From positions 62,001-126,000 of the forward strand of contig NZ_FONW01000009.1 in the NCBI RefSeq assembly GCF_900113005.1: a stretch of DNA of 64,000 bases. The letters are read 5' to 3'. The stretch is from Sunxiuqinia elliptica. GTDB lineage: Bacteria; Bacteroidota; Bacteroidia; Bacteroidales; Prolixibacteraceae. This document shows, one piece after another, positions 1 to 9,027 of the stretch. The notes under the pieces were generated by a model, which was not told where the DNA came from, did not search any database, and saw only the letters and a program-made list of their open reading frames with translations. Position 1 is the stretch's first letter. Each line of letters starts with the position of its first letter. The position numbers and the translations under genes are program-made.

Positions 1-301
1 CTTCTTTACACAACGGCAGTTTCGAATTAAACGGACCAGTCTTGAACAGGTGAATGATAAACTAGCAAGCCAATTGAACAACTTGCTGAAAAACCAGCAA
101 AAAAGGCTTGAACACATTGAAGGAAAAGTGCGTTTAGTTGATCCAAAAAACGTCTTGAAACGAGGCTACAGTTTAACCTTCAGCAATGGGCAACTGGTTA
201 AGTCTGTCCATCAGTTGCAGCCCGGAGATGAGCTGACAACGCAACTAGCTGATGGCAAAGTAACAAGTAAATTATTAAAACAAAATAACCATGGCAAGTA
301 A
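1..301 (+). CDS. xseA: Exodeoxyribonuclease VII large subunit, C-terminal end (partial)
   Basis: This is the 3' end of a gene that enters from the left edge; the frame is open from base 2 and an internal ATG at 50 is not the start. The large subunit carries the nuclease activity of ExoVII, which degrades single-stranded DNA to short oligonucleotides. The visible part is the conserved tail, with the DPKNVLKRGYSLTF segment and a following GD-rich beta hairpin typical of XseA C-termini. Its stop codon overlaps the start of xseB by 11 bases, which supports translational coupling and the identification. The catalytic region lies outside the window. Confidence 0.93.
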   Translation, partial: FFTQRQFRIKRTSLEQVNDKLASQLNNLLKNQQKRLEHIEGKVRLVDPKNVLKRGYSLTFSNGQLVKSVHQLQPGDELTTQLADGKVTSKLLKQNNHGK

Positions 302-491
302 AAAACCAAGCTATCAGGAAGCAGTAAACGAGATTGATGATATTCTTCAGAAAATTGAAAATGAAGAACTCGATGTTGATGAGTTAGCCGCCAAAGTAAA
401 ACGAGTATCCACCCTCATCAAACTATGTAAAGACAAACTACACAAAACTGAGGCAGAAGTTGAAAACATCCTCAAAGAAATGGAAGACTAA
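291..491 (+). CDS. xseB: Exodeoxyribonuclease VII small subunit
   Basis: A 66-residue acidic helical protein of the usual XseB length. The helix pair beginning YQEAVNEIDDILQKIENEELDVDEL matches the family's coiled hairpin, which wraps the large subunit and is needed for ExoVII assembly in the cytoplasm. The start is the ATG at 291 inside the end of xseA. No further gene follows on this strand; the next gene converges on it. Confidence 0.92.
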   Translation: MASKKPSYQEAVNEIDDILQKIENEELDVDELAAKVKRVSTLIKLCKDKLHKTEAEVENILKEMED

Positions 492-552
492 TCCTTCGTC
501 CTTCATTCAAAATAATTATTGGAACAGGATAGTATCCCGGGGCGATACGAGC

Positions 553-597
553 AAAAAAATAAGCAGCCGGAAAAGCGAAGATCGTGCTTTCCCGGCT
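553..597 (-). terminator. Rho-independent terminator of the beta-barrel gene
   Basis: Arms at 565-576 and 586-597 form a 12-bp stem in minus-strand RNA, with one G-U pair, and a 9-nt loop. A run of seven T follows on the minus strand (554-560). On the plus strand the same stem has an A-C mismatch and no T-run, so it mainly ends the minus-strand gene, although xseB converges here. Confidence 0.7.
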
Positions 598-640
598 ATC
601 TCTATTTACGTGTTAAATACATGTGCAGCTAGTAGGGTCA

Positions 641-1273
641 TTAAAATTTTAAGCCCGCATACAGTCTGATAACAGAGTTTTTAGCATCATCCAAGAAAGC
701 ATAAGAATACCTGTTATCCTTTGCGACAGGAGTTAGACCGAAGGAATAATTAAATCCAACGACGACCATTTGCAGGTCAAAGGCTAAACCGGCTGACAAG
801 CCAAAATCCAGAGAATGAAAGTTATCGCGGTCAATCTCATCTTCTGACTCAAACGCAAAAGCATCCAACACTTCAGCTTCTGTTTTAAAATTGGCATTTG
901 CCAAATAACTCAGATAAGGCCCAAACTGAAACTCAAAATCCCGGGAAAGATTATAGACCAAATACACGGGCAAATCAATGTAATTCAAATTGAATTTGGT
1001 ATCACCTCCTCCAATTCCATTTGTTTCAAAACTCTGCTTCATTCCTTTTGATGAATAAAGTAATTCTGGCTGAATAGCAAATTTTGAATTAAGCGGGATC
1101 TTATTAAAAACACCAACATGAAAACCAAACTTTAAATTTTCATCGTTGTTGCCATCAATTGTCAAAGTTGTCAGGTTAACGCCACCTTTTATTCCAGTCA
1201 CCGGCTCTTGCGCCACGACGTTATGGGTAACCAACAAACACACAACGCTAAACAATAAAATAATCTTCTTCAT
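641..1273 (-). CDS. Outer-membrane beta-barrel protein (PorT-like)
   Basis: A 210-residue protein with a Sec signal peptide (residues 1-21, ending VVAQ). The mature part alternates short amphipathic strands with turns (GIKGGVNLTTL near the start; FGFHVGVF, FAIQPELLYSSKGMK and FGLSAGLAFDL further on). It ends in a strand with terminal Phe (IRLYAGLKF), the usual outer-membrane insertion signal. This is the small outer membrane beta-barrel type common in Bacteroidota. Its physiological role is unknown. It stands alone, followed by its own terminator. Confidence 0.8.
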   Translation of the reverse strand: MKKIILLFSVVCLLVTHNVVAQEPVTGIKGGVNLTTLTIDGNNDENLKFGFHVGVFNKIPLNSKFAIQPELLYSSKGMKQSFETNGIGGGDTKFNLNYIDLPVYLVYNLSRDFEFQFGPYLSYLANANFKTEAEVLDAFAFESEDEIDRDNFHSLDFGLSAGLAFDLQMVVVGFNYSFGLTPVAKDNRYSYAFLDDAKNSVIRLYAGLKF

Positions 1274-1388
1274 TTATTCTTTCAATTAATAGTTCCACAC
1301 TGGTCAGTCCTTTCTTTATAAGCGACCTTTTTTGTTGGTTGCTTGAGTTTATTTCATGTTTCGCATTTTTCAGAATTTTCAGTGAAGC

Positions 1389-2081
1389 CTAGTTCGTTAC
1401 CGAACCAATATCTCCACGCTTAGCAGCCCGCTTTAACTTGTCATTCGCAAAAATGGCCACTTCCACACGCCGGTTTAACCGTCGACCTTCGTCTGTTGCA
1501 TTATCTGCCACGGGTTGCAACTCGCCATAACCTTGTTCAACAACTCGCGTCCCTAACACGCCTTGTCGCATGAGCAAGTTTGCAACAGAACCAGCGCGTT
1601 GCTCCGACAACTTTTGGTTATAAGCCTCACTTCCTCGATCATCGGTATGGCCTTCAATCAACACCTCCGTATCTTCATACTTTTTTAAGGTTTCAGCCAA
1701 GGCCATAATGTTTTCCTGCGAACTTGCCGTTAGCGTAGAAGAATCAAAACCAAATAGAATTCCCGAGTCGAAAGTAATTTTGATCCCTTCTCCTATTCGC
1801 TCAACCGACGCTCCCTCCAAATCTCGACGTAATTCTTCGGCCTGCTTATCCATATAGTTTCCCACCAAGGCTCCAGCTGCTCCGCCAATTACTGCCCCCA
1901 GAATTGCTCCCTTGGCTGTATTGTCTGATTTAGATCCAATCAAACCGCCAATCGTTCCTCCTGCACCTGCACCGATGGCTCCTCCACGCAAAGTTCGCGA
2001 AGTGTTGCAAGCTCCCAGAAAAAGGATAACACTAAAAGTGAGCGAAAAGATCAGGTGTTGTTTAATTTTTAGTTTTTTCAT
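1389..2081 (-). CDS. OmpA-family lipoprotein with glycine zipper
   Basis: A 230-residue lipoprotein. The signal peptide ends in a lipobox, LGAC, with the acylated Cys at residue 25. Residues 32-76 form a glycine-zipper region with repeated GxxxG patterns. Residues about 100-215 are an OmpA-like peptidoglycan-binding domain, seen from the core EGHTDDRGSEAYNQKLSEQRA, where the Asp and Arg bind diaminopimelate. It probably anchors the outer membrane to peptidoglycan and resembles the YiaD/Pal type. The intergenic region on its 5' side is long. Confidence 0.9.
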   Translation of the reverse strand: MKKLKIKQHLIFSLTFSVILFLGACNTSRTLRGGAIGAGAGGTIGGLIGSKSDNTAKGAILGAVIGGAAGALVGNYMDKQAEELRRDLEGASVERIGEGIKITFDSGILFGFDSSTLTASSQENIMALAETLKKYEDTEVLIEGHTDDRGSEAYNQKLSEQRAGSVANLLMRQGVLGTRVVEQGYGELQPVADNATDEGRRLNRRVEVAIFANDKLKRAAKRGDIGSVTN

Positions 2082-2447
2082 AACAATTTATTTCTGATAA
2101 ATTGATAAATAAAGGATTAATAATTGTGCCGTTTTTCCCAGAAATCAACAACATTACATTAAGCCTTTGAACTCAGGAGATTTATTATAAAAAATAATAA
2201 CAAACGTGAGCGAAGCTTGTTCTTTCCTGTGATTCAGTTCATCCACAATTTGAGGCTGATTGTCTACAAATTCCACAAGTATTGAATTCCCCAATTTTCA
2301 GTTTTTTATTAGACAACCCGCGGCATACAAGCCATTTAAATAACTGACCTCCTATTCGGGTACACTTTTCGCATAATTAGGCACCAAAACAAATTCCGAC
2401 CAACGATGATAACCAGACAGTGTGGTCGGCTTAAAACAGAAAAACAC
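2082..2447. other. Divergent intergenic region
   Basis: A 366-bp AT-rich stretch between two divergent envelope genes. It must hold both promoters, but I see no convincing TTTG-N19-TAnnTTTG element on either strand. No RNA gene or coding frame stands out; an upstream ATG at 2406 in frame with the next gene adds only a non-signal-like N-terminus. Confidence 0.5.
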
Positions 2448-2939
2448 ATGAAGAAGAATTTGCTTGTGCTTACCTTATTTCTTTTGATTAGTGGGGCAGC
2501 AATGGCTCAGTATAATTATGCCATTGGATTACGATCAGGAGGCACATCGGGATTGACCTTGAAGAAAAACTACGGGGCCACAGCCATTGAAGGGCTCATT
2601 GGTTTTTGGCACGATGGCTTTAGCGTCACCGCCTTATGGGAGAAAAACCAAATGGCATTTAACGAACCCGGATTAAACTGGGTGTATGGTGTTGGTGGAC
2701 ATATTGCCGTTTATGGCAACGACTTTGACGGCCGTGGTTCTGGCTGGTACGATCATCCACACGATTACGATGATGGAGCCCTTGGACTTGGGATTGATGG
2801 CATTGTCGGTCTGGAATATAAAATCCCCAATGCGCCAATTGCCTTTGGCATTGATCTCAAGCCCTATCTTGAAATTGTAACCGAAGGCGGTGTCCTCTTT
2901 TCCATTGACCCGGGAATTGGTGTCAAAGTTGCTTTTTAA
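2448..2939 (+). CDS. Secreted protein of unknown function, small beta-barrel-like
   Basis: The start is placed at 2448 because the residues from there form a clean signal peptide (MKKNLLVLTLFLLISGAAMAQ). The upstream in-frame ATG at 2406 would put 14 polar residues before it. The mature protein of about 142 residues is rich in Gly, Asp and aromatic residues, with alternating strands (YAIGLRSGGTSGLTLKKNYG, AFGIDLKPYLE) and a final hydrophobic strand ending in Phe. This pattern fits a small outer-membrane or periplasmic beta-barrel. The family is not recognised. A terminator follows directly. Confidence 0.65.
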   Translation: MKKNLLVLTLFLLISGAAMAQYNYAIGLRSGGTSGLTLKKNYGATAIEGLIGFWHDGFSVTALWEKNQMAFNEPGLNWVYGVGGHIAVYGNDFDGRGSGWYDHPHDYDDGALGLGIDGIVGLEYKIPNAPIAFGIDLKPYLEIVTEGGVLFSIDPGIGVKVAF

Positions 2940-2965
2940 CAAACATATAACTGGGAAGAACAACC

Positions 2966-3006
2966 AAAATGTCCGTACCTGTTTGGCAGGGCGGGCATTT
3001 TTTATT
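2966..3006 (+). terminator. Rho-independent terminator
   Basis: A stem pairs 2967-2975 with 2992-3000, with an inner CTG/CAG pairing, and is followed by a T-run at 2998-3003. It lies 27 bases after the stop of the secreted protein gene and converges on the next minus-strand gene. Confidence 0.7.
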
Positions 3007-3011
3007 TCAGT

Positions 3012-3659
3012 CTAAACCATCAACTTGCCAATTTCCCTGCGCACCCTTGGGGGAATTGTTGTTGCCAATACCTCCTGCAAAAAAGCATAGAGCTCCAAGT
3101 TCGTGGCTGGCGAAACCCGACACAGTACCACCAACTCCAAAAAAGCCCATAACAAAAAGTTCTGATGAGATTTACTATTTTCATTCATCCGAAGCGATGC
3201 AATAATTTCACCGACAATACGGTTCGTTAGATCCGGGCGATGTCGGATGATCCGTTCCGAATAGCTAATGCAATACTTTCGCGTGGAGATTTTCTCATCA
3301 TGCAGTTGCTTGTAATAATCCGGAAAAGCCACATCAAACCGTTTGCGCAGATCCATCGGTAATAAGTCAGGCAATAGGTCCATGCCATAATTCCGATGAT
3401 AAGAATTGGGATGCTGAAGCAAGCCAACAAAGTCATCCCAGTAGCGCAAGCAGCCAACGGGATCGGCTGCCGTCACCTGTTGCATAATCCGGTAGGAATG
3501 AAAATACACATTGATGTGTTTGTGCGACACCAACTGCTGCACCACCAAGTCGCGAAACTCCGGGTCAAAGCGGGCACGCTCAACCAACGGATCAATGTCC
3601 ACCTGAGTTTCGCGGACAAGCAACAAATAATCTTCTTCCATCAAATCCTGATCGTTCAT
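3012..3659 (-). CDS. Helical repeat protein of unknown function (HEAT-like)
   Basis: A 215-residue cytoplasmic protein without signal peptide or membrane segment. The sequence is nearly all alpha-helical, with repeated helix pairs such as FRDLVVQQLVSHKHINVYFH, GCLRYWDDFVGLLQHPNSYH and LTNRIVGEIIASLRMNE, the last followed by a helix-rich tail. This suggests a HEAT-repeat-like scaffold as in DNA-alkylation-repair-type or condensin-like adaptors. No catalytic motif is visible and the function is unknown. It is preceded by the nitroreductase gene on the same strand, with a 22-bp gap, so the two may be cotranscribed. Confidence 0.55.
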   Translation of the reverse strand: MNDQDLMEEDYLLLVRETQVDIDPLVERARFDPEFRDLVVQQLVSHKHINVYFHSYRIMQQVTAADPVGCLRYWDDFVGLLQHPNSYHRNYGMDLLPDLLPMDLRKRFDVAFPDYYKQLHDEKISTRKYCISYSERIIRHRPDLTNRIVGEIIASLRMNENSKSHQNFLLWAFLELVVLCRVSPATNLELYAFLQEVLATTIPPRVRREIGKLMV

Positions 3660-3681
3660 AAAAGGTTCTTGTTAAACAGCC

Positions 3682-4602
3682 CTAATTCCAATTAACAACA
3701 GAAGCAAATGTTCTTTTCACCCCCTTTTTATAAGTCCATTGAGGATGTCCTATCAAGATAAACAGGCCCTCTCGACTTTTAAATTTAATCCCATATTTTT
3801 CTCTAAACTTCTTCGCTTTACCTCCATGTTGAATCAAGGGATGCACGCCTCCAACCATACACGTCCCCAGGCCCAGAGACTCTGCCGCATACATAGCTGT
3901 CGTGGCAGCAACAACAGGATCAGCGGGATCAGCATAAGGAGAACCATAAAAATACATTGCTAACGGAGCATCATAAGTCACCAAGTTTGTTCCCTGTCGC
4001 ATTTTTTCAGTATACACCCGAAACAGTGGCTTTACAAAATTCCTGAACACAGCAGCATTAGCCTTCCCCCAGAAAGGTCGCATGAATGCTAAAAACCAAC
4101 CAGAGACCATCCATTGCATTTGCTCAAGGTAATCGCAAAAATCTTTTGCAAAGAGATGATTTTTCTCTTTTGTGCCCAGAACCAGCACATTTACATCAGA
4201 AGGGGGTAAACCCATTGGAGCCATTTTGGCTGCCTCTAAGATTTTCTTTATTTTTTCTGAAGAAACAGGTTCATCCCGAAACTCCCGGATACTCCTCCGG
4301 CGTTGATACAAAGTCTGCAATTCTTCGTATCCTGCTGCCTGCTCTTTTGGCGGTAATTCAAACAGATCTTTAGGTGATAGATACCGACCATTTACTTCAA
4401 TCGCTCCTGATGGGCATATTGCCATACAATGACCACAACCAATACATCCAAAAACAGGTTCTGAAGCCAGACTTACTTTACCATCCTTCAACACCAAACT
4501 TAAATCCTTACAAACATCAATACATTTTCCGCAGCCAATACACTTTTCTGAATCAATTGAAATTCGCGCTTGCTCATTTGTTCGCGTCGTGGGAATAGCC
4601 AT
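3682..4602 (-). CDS. Ferredoxin-nitroreductase fusion protein
   Basis: A 306-residue protein. Residues 15-70 hold two 4Fe-4S clusters of the bacterial ferredoxin type (Cys 21, 24, 27, 31 and Cys 53, 56, 59, 63). Residues about 85-300 are a nitroreductase domain, recognised by RRRSIREFRDEPVSSEKI at its start and a GLGTCMVGG motif later; such domains bind FMN. The architecture is common in anaerobic Bacteroidota and Firmicutes, where these proteins use ferredoxin-type electrons to reduce nitro or quinone-like substrates. The natural substrate is unknown. No signal peptide, so cytoplasmic. Confidence 0.88.
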   Translation of the reverse strand: MAIPTTRTNEQARISIDSEKCIGCGKCIDVCKDLSLVLKDGKVSLASEPVFGCIGCGHCMAICPSGAIEVNGRYLSPKDLFELPPKEQAAGYEELQTLYQRRRSIREFRDEPVSSEKIKKILEAAKMAPMGLPPSDVNVLVLGTKEKNHLFAKDFCDYLEQMQWMVSGWFLAFMRPFWGKANAAVFRNFVKPLFRVYTEKMRQGTNLVTYDAPLAMYFYGSPYADPADPVVAATTAMYAAESLGLGTCMVGGVHPLIQHGGKAKKFREKYGIKFKSREGLFILIGHPQWTYKKGVKRTFASVVNWN

Positions 4603-4692
4603 ATTCTTTATGGTTTTTAGTTAGGTTGATCGTTCTTTTTATCCGTTGAGGTATCAAAAATAGAAACACTGCAAATTAGAACACACTTCACG

Positions 4693-5649
4693 CTATTCTT
4701 CTCCTGAGTTGAGCCAAACCACTTTCTGCTCCGACTGATGTTCCTGCCCAATGATGTCGCGATAAAGCTCGGGGCGGCGTGCTTTCAGATACCGGTATCC
4801 GCCAGCTTGCTGCAATTTCTCTGGCGTAAGGGTTGCCAAGGCAAAGCTATCCTCAAAAGTCTGGCACTCAGCCAACACATCTCCAAACGGATCGACAATC
4901 ATGGAGCAACCATTTTTCAGCTGATCGTCATCCATCCCAATTGGGTTGGAAAACACCGCATAAATGCCATTGTCATAAGCCCGTGCCGGAAGCCATTTCA
5001 TCAGCCAGCCCCGCCCCTTCATGCTCTGAAACTCCAGTCGAAGCGAGGTCGGATCATTTTCCCGATTCTCCCATAAGGCCGGATCAACAAAACCTGCTCC
5101 AGGCCGCGTTGATGGCGTACACATGGTTACATGAGGCATAAACAGAATATCGGCGCCCAACAGTTTGGTCGCCCTTACATTCTCTAGAATGTTGTTGTCG
5201 TAGCAAATCAGAATGCCGCATTTCCAGCCCTTCAAATCAAACACACAATAGGCATCTCCCGGATTCAAATGGGGATTGATAAACGGATGCAGCTTGCGGT
5301 ACTTGGCCACCAAACCATTTTGATCCACACAAACGTAAGCTTTGAACAGCTCATCCTGAGCATCTTTCTCAAACAAGCCAGCCAACACCACAATCTCGTG
5401 CTTCTTCGCAATTTGGGTGAGACGTTGCACACTCTCTCCTTCCGGAATCAACTCCGCCAAGTCCAATAGCTGTTCTTTTGAAAGGTTCCTAGCAAAGGTG
5501 TAGCCCGTAACCGAGCATTCGTGAAACGCAATGGCATCGGCTCCTTGCCGGGCAGCCTCGCCTGCTAATCGATCAATAACACCGAGGTTATAGTTTTTAT
5601 CCCCGCTCCGGTTTTCAAATTGTGCACTCGCTAGTTTTAGTTTTTCCAT
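4693..5649 (-). CDS. Carbon-nitrogen hydrolase (nitrilase superfamily)
   Basis: A 318-residue member of the nitrilase superfamily. The Glu-Lys-Cys triad can be placed at E44 (in AFHECSVTG), K119 (in KYRKLHPF) and C149 (in GILICYDNN). Such enzymes hydrolyse amides, N-carbamoyl compounds or nitriles in the cytoplasm. The HPFINPHLNPGD stretch is seen in the aliphatic-amidase and N-carbamoylputrescine-like branch, but I cannot fix the substrate. It lies 49 bp downstream of an amidase-signature gene on the same strand, so two amide-cleaving enzymes of different folds are probably cotranscribed. Confidence 0.85.
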   Translation of the reverse strand: MEKLKLASAQFENRSGDKNYNLGVIDRLAGEAARQGADAIAFHECSVTGYTFARNLSKEQLLDLAELIPEGESVQRLTQIAKKHEIVVLAGLFEKDAQDELFKAYVCVDQNGLVAKYRKLHPFINPHLNPGDAYCVFDLKGWKCGILICYDNNILENVRATKLLGADILFMPHVTMCTPSTRPGAGFVDPALWENRENDPTSLRLEFQSMKGRGWLMKWLPARAYDNGIYAVFSNPIGMDDDQLKNGCSMIVDPFGDVLAECQTFEDSFALATLTPEKLQQAGGYRYLKARRPELYRDIIGQEHQSEQKVVWLNSGEE

Positions 5650-5698
5650 GGTTCAGTTCGTTTGTGTTTATCGGTTTTTTGGTCAAAAATAGGCTGAT

Positions 5699-7072
5699 CT
5701 AAAGCACTGGTCCATCAAAGGGTCCCAATGCGTTCTCCAGGTATGCAGCAACGGCCAGCGCCACCTCTTCATGCCAAGGCTTTGCAATAATCTGGATGCC
5801 GATGGGTAAGCCTTCCGGCGAAGTTCCTCCGCGAATCACCACCACCGGAAAACCCGTCAGGTTATAACTCATGGAATAACTAAAGGCCCGCAAGTCATCG
5901 CGCAGAACTCCATGATGAACCGCCGGCAACGCATTAACCGGACACAAGATAACATCAAAATTTGCAAAGATTGCCATCATGGAACTACGAAATTTAGCCC
6001 AGTCCATCATCAAGGCATCAAAAGAATCGAAGTCAGTAGGACTAGCAAACTTTAGCCACGGGATTGAATGCTCCGTTGTTCCGGAGTCACGCAACAAACG
6101 GCGGATTGAAGCACCACCGTCAGCAGCCAGCAAGCCCATCATAATTTCGTAAGTACGTTCCACCCCAGCAGGACGCTCTTCTTCAACAAGCAGTCCCCGA
6201 TCAGCCAACAGATTGGCTGCACCACGCACGGCATCAGCAGTTTCATCGGATGGAGCAACGATGCCATTATCCACATGATAAGCCACCTTTAGAGCCTGGA
6301 TGACCACTTGCTCCGGATCGCCAATCGGCGCAGGAACAATGCTCGGATCAATGCCATCGGGGCCGGCAAGCAGCGGAAACAGCAAGCTCAAATCCTCCAC
6401 CGACCGAGTCAACGGCCCGACATGCTGGCAAGCATCCAGCACACCTCCAAAAGGCAAAATATGCCCGGTGCGTGGCACGCGCCCCGAGGTTGGTTTCAGG
6501 GTTGCCAAACCACAACAGTGAGCCGGGTATCTCAGGCTACCACCATAGTCCGTTCCAATATCGAAAGGCGAACCGCCTGCCGCAACGATGGCTGCTGCAC
6601 CACCACTGCTTCCTCCCGGAATGCGGGTCAGGTCATAGGGGTTGTTGCTTGCACCATAAACCAGGTTGGCCGTTTCGTAAGAAAGCGTAAATTCTGATGT
6701 ATTGGTTTTGCCCAGCAAAATAGCTCCGTGTTCCTTCAAGCGGGCAACAACCGTTGCATCCTTTTTAGGAATAGTATTCGCCCGCCCCAAGGTACCGCCT
6801 GCCGACACCAAACCAGCCGAGTCAAACGAATCTTTAATGGTCATTGGGACCCCGTGTAAAGGCCCCCTACATTTTCCGGCAGCCAACTCTTCGTCAGCCC
6901 GCTGAGCTTCCTGTCGGGCCTGATCGCCTGCCAATTGCACGACAGCATTCAATTTCGGATTCACGGCCGCTATGCGTTTTAAAAAAGCCTCAACAACGGC
7001 TGTTGAAGTCAATTCTCTTGTCTTTATTTTTTGGGCGATCGCCCTTACGGATAGTGATGTTATTTCGTTCAT
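5699..7072 (-). CDS. Amidase-signature family amidase
   Basis: A 457-residue amidase-signature enzyme. The Ser-cisSer-Lys triad is visible: K80 (PMTIKDSFD), cis-Ser S155 in the GGSSGG loop, and nucleophile S179 (GTDYGGSLR). The spacings of 75 and 24 residues match those of well-studied members. The enzyme hydrolyses an amide of unknown identity. It is not GatA: no gatB or gatC is nearby, and the C-terminal region is of the general amidase type. It is first in a two-gene unit with the nitrilase-type hydrolase. Confidence 0.88.
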   Translation of the reverse strand: MNEITSLSVRAIAQKIKTRELTSTAVVEAFLKRIAAVNPKLNAVVQLAGDQARQEAQRADEELAAGKCRGPLHGVPMTIKDSFDSAGLVSAGGTLGRANTIPKKDATVVARLKEHGAILLGKTNTSEFTLSYETANLVYGASNNPYDLTRIPGGSSGGAAAIVAAGGSPFDIGTDYGGSLRYPAHCCGLATLKPTSGRVPRTGHILPFGGVLDACQHVGPLTRSVEDLSLLFPLLAGPDGIDPSIVPAPIGDPEQVVIQALKVAYHVDNGIVAPSDETADAVRGAANLLADRGLLVEEERPAGVERTYEIMMGLLAADGGASIRRLLRDSGTTEHSIPWLKFASPTDFDSFDALMMDWAKFRSSMMAIFANFDVILCPVNALPAVHHGVLRDDLRAFSYSMSYNLTGFPVVVIRGGTSPEGLPIGIQIIAKPWHEEVALAVAAYLENALGPFDGPVL

Positions 7073-7190
7073 GTTAATCTTATTTTGGGGTGTGTTGTAC
7101 TTAGCTCCGGCGACTTCTTCAGGCTAGCAAACCCAAAAAAACTTAATTTACCAGAAAGTTTTTGATACCGGAGTACTTCGACTATAATTA

Positions 7191-8285
7191 CTAACGAACC
7201 ACGTTCTCAAATAGTCTATCTATTTTATCATAAAATTCATCGGACTCACCTGTCGTTTTCCATACAATTGTTCCAGCTTCATCAATAATAACTTTGGTCG
7301 GGTACCCCATCACTCCATATTTTTCAGTAATGGTTTCATCTTGCGCGAATAAGTTCACCCAATAAAGGTCATTATCAGCAACTACCTTCTTCCAAGCAAC
7401 CTTATTATCCCTGCAGGCAATACCAATAAAAGTCACCTGATCTTGATACCTCGAATAGTAAGCTTTCATTTTAGGAATCCCTTTCAGACAATACCCACAC
7501 CACGATCCCCAAAATTCCAGAATAACATATTTTCCTCTAAAGTCGGTCAATGAAACACGCTTCCCTTTTTCATCAAACAAGGTAAAATCAGGAGCGATTG
7601 TCCCAGTTTCAGCTTCGTTTAAAATCGTTGAAAGATGAGTACCGAAAAAAGAATGCTGAACTTCTGGTGTAAACGCTTTGAAATGTTTAGCGATTGCATC
7701 CTCTGGAAAACCAGCCAACATCTCAGCAGAACAAATCCAGTTTGGATGTTCAACAATTATTTCTAACATTACCTGTTCTATTTGTTCTTGCTGATGCCTT
7801 AGCCTTAATCCTGTATCTTGTCGAAGTATCAACTTATTGTATTCCTCTTTCAATGCGAATAAACGTTGTGCCACCTGATTTCTCTGTTCACTAATTTCAT
7901 TCCCATAAACCTGATAATTTATTCCATATTCGCCAAGTTTCGCTTTGATAGCTATTTTGTCACCTGGACGGATAAAGAAAAGTAATTCCCGATTCTCTAG
8001 CTTTTTATCACTTGACTTTTCTTCTCCAAAAGCAGCCGTAAACTGATTGCTGTTCATTCGAACTAAATGCCACATGTTCGACTCAAAATCAATGGAGCAC
8101 TCAAACCGTCCATCCATACAGTCCACCTTTTTAAAAATTGGTTTTTCGCCCAACTTTAGAGGTAAAACCAATAGGTTAATACTTGCTTGCTCAATCCCTT
8201 GAATCTCTCCCGATATTGTTGTTTTCTGAGCCTTAGAAACAAGAGTAAAAGAAATACAAACTAGCAAAAGCAAAATATTTTTCAT
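7191..8285 (-). CDS. TlpA-like thiol-disulfide oxidoreductase with DUF4369-type N-terminus
   Basis: A 364-residue exported protein. A signal peptide (1-20, ending SKAQ) is followed by a DUF4369-like beta domain (about 22-125), a helical linker (about 130-225) and a thioredoxin domain (about 230-364). The active site is WCGYC, with Cys 263 and Cys 266, and the cis-Pro loop reads MGYPT. Proteins of this design reduce or isomerise disulfides at the periplasmic face and are numerous in Bacteroidota. Substrates are unknown. It is followed by no partner gene on the same strand for 100 bp. Confidence 0.87.
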   Translation of the reverse strand: MKNILLLLVCISFTLVSKAQKTTISGEIQGIEQASINLLVLPLKLGEKPIFKKVDCMDGRFECSIDFESNMWHLVRMNSNQFTAAFGEEKSSDKKLENRELLFFIRPGDKIAIKAKLGEYGINYQVYGNEISEQRNQVAQRLFALKEEYNKLILRQDTGLRLRHQQEQIEQVMLEIIVEHPNWICSAEMLAGFPEDAIAKHFKAFTPEVQHSFFGTHLSTILNEAETGTIAPDFTLFDEKGKRVSLTDFRGKYVILEFWGSWCGYCLKGIPKMKAYYSRYQDQVTFIGIACRDNKVAWKKVVADNDLYWVNLFAQDETITEKYGVMGYPTKVIIDEAGTIVWKTTGESDEFYDKIDRLFENVVR

Positions 8286-8398
8286 TTTAATCGAGTTAGC
8301 TTTTTTGTGTATTCGACCCCGCGCTGCCGCATCGCTTGGTATCCGTTTATAGCAATAACATCATTCAACCACAAGATACCATCTTGTCGTATCTGGGC

Positions 8399-8965
8399 TT
8401 AAAAAACCATCCTTTCATAAACAATTTCAATGTCCAACATGATCCAGGAGCCTGTCTTAAAGTCGTAGTATTCTTTAGAAATCAATAGTTTTAAATGATC
8501 CGGATCAACAACCTCCAAGTCACTATTGATTGTTACCGTTCTACTGACATCCTCCCTACCATTAGAACCTTGCTCCAGATAACTTTTGTCTTTTAATACA
8601 AATGAATTGTTTTCGTAATGGTAAGTCGTCCAAAACCCATAACTAATATGGTTCGCCCAACCTTCAGAGCCACCGGCTTCGGCATCTGAGCTTAACCATG
8701 TTTTTGGAAAGAAAAATGAAAGCAATTGAGCAGAATTTGTCGAATTCTCGAGCGGCCTAACTTCTAAATCAACGAAGCTGAAGGAAGTAATTTCATCCGT
8801 AAGTTCGTTTGAGCTTGATTTATCGTTGTTCAAATCAACTGCTATATCCGATTTGTACGATACAATCGTATACCGTCCGGTGTATTGCTCAAACTCCTTG
8901 TCTAAAGGATCATCACTACAAGCCACTAAAAATAAGGCAAGTAAAATAATCACGTAAGATTTCAT
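8399..8965 (-). CDS. Lipoprotein of unknown function
   Basis: The start is set at 8965 because from there the protein begins with a proper lipoprotein signal (MKSYVIILLALFLVACSDD), whereas the ATG at 8983 adds six residues. The acylated Cys is residue 16. The mature part of about 170 residues is beta-rich and carries no known catalytic motif; Asp-rich turns (DLNNDKSSSNELTDE) suggest a calycin-like or Ig-like secreted domain. The family is not recognised. It lies between two DUF4369-type genes on the same strand. Confidence 0.6.
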   Translation of the reverse strand: MKSYVIILLALFLVACSDDPLDKEFEQYTGRYTIVSYKSDIAVDLNNDKSSSNELTDEITSFSFVDLEVRPLENSTNSAQLLSFFFPKTWLSSDAEAGGSEGWANHISYGFWTTYHYENNSFVLKDKSYLEQGSNGREDVSRTVTINSDLEVVDPDHLKLLISKEYYDFKTGSWIMLDIEIVYERMVF

Positions 8966-9027
8966 GGACTTTTGATTTATCATGGTTTTGTTTCTAATTA
9001 GTAGCTATGTATTTTGCGGCCCCATTT

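Noticed and set aside
460-669. An open frame after xseB
   Set aside because: It overlaps xseB, the terminator hairpin and the convergent gene and looks non-coding.
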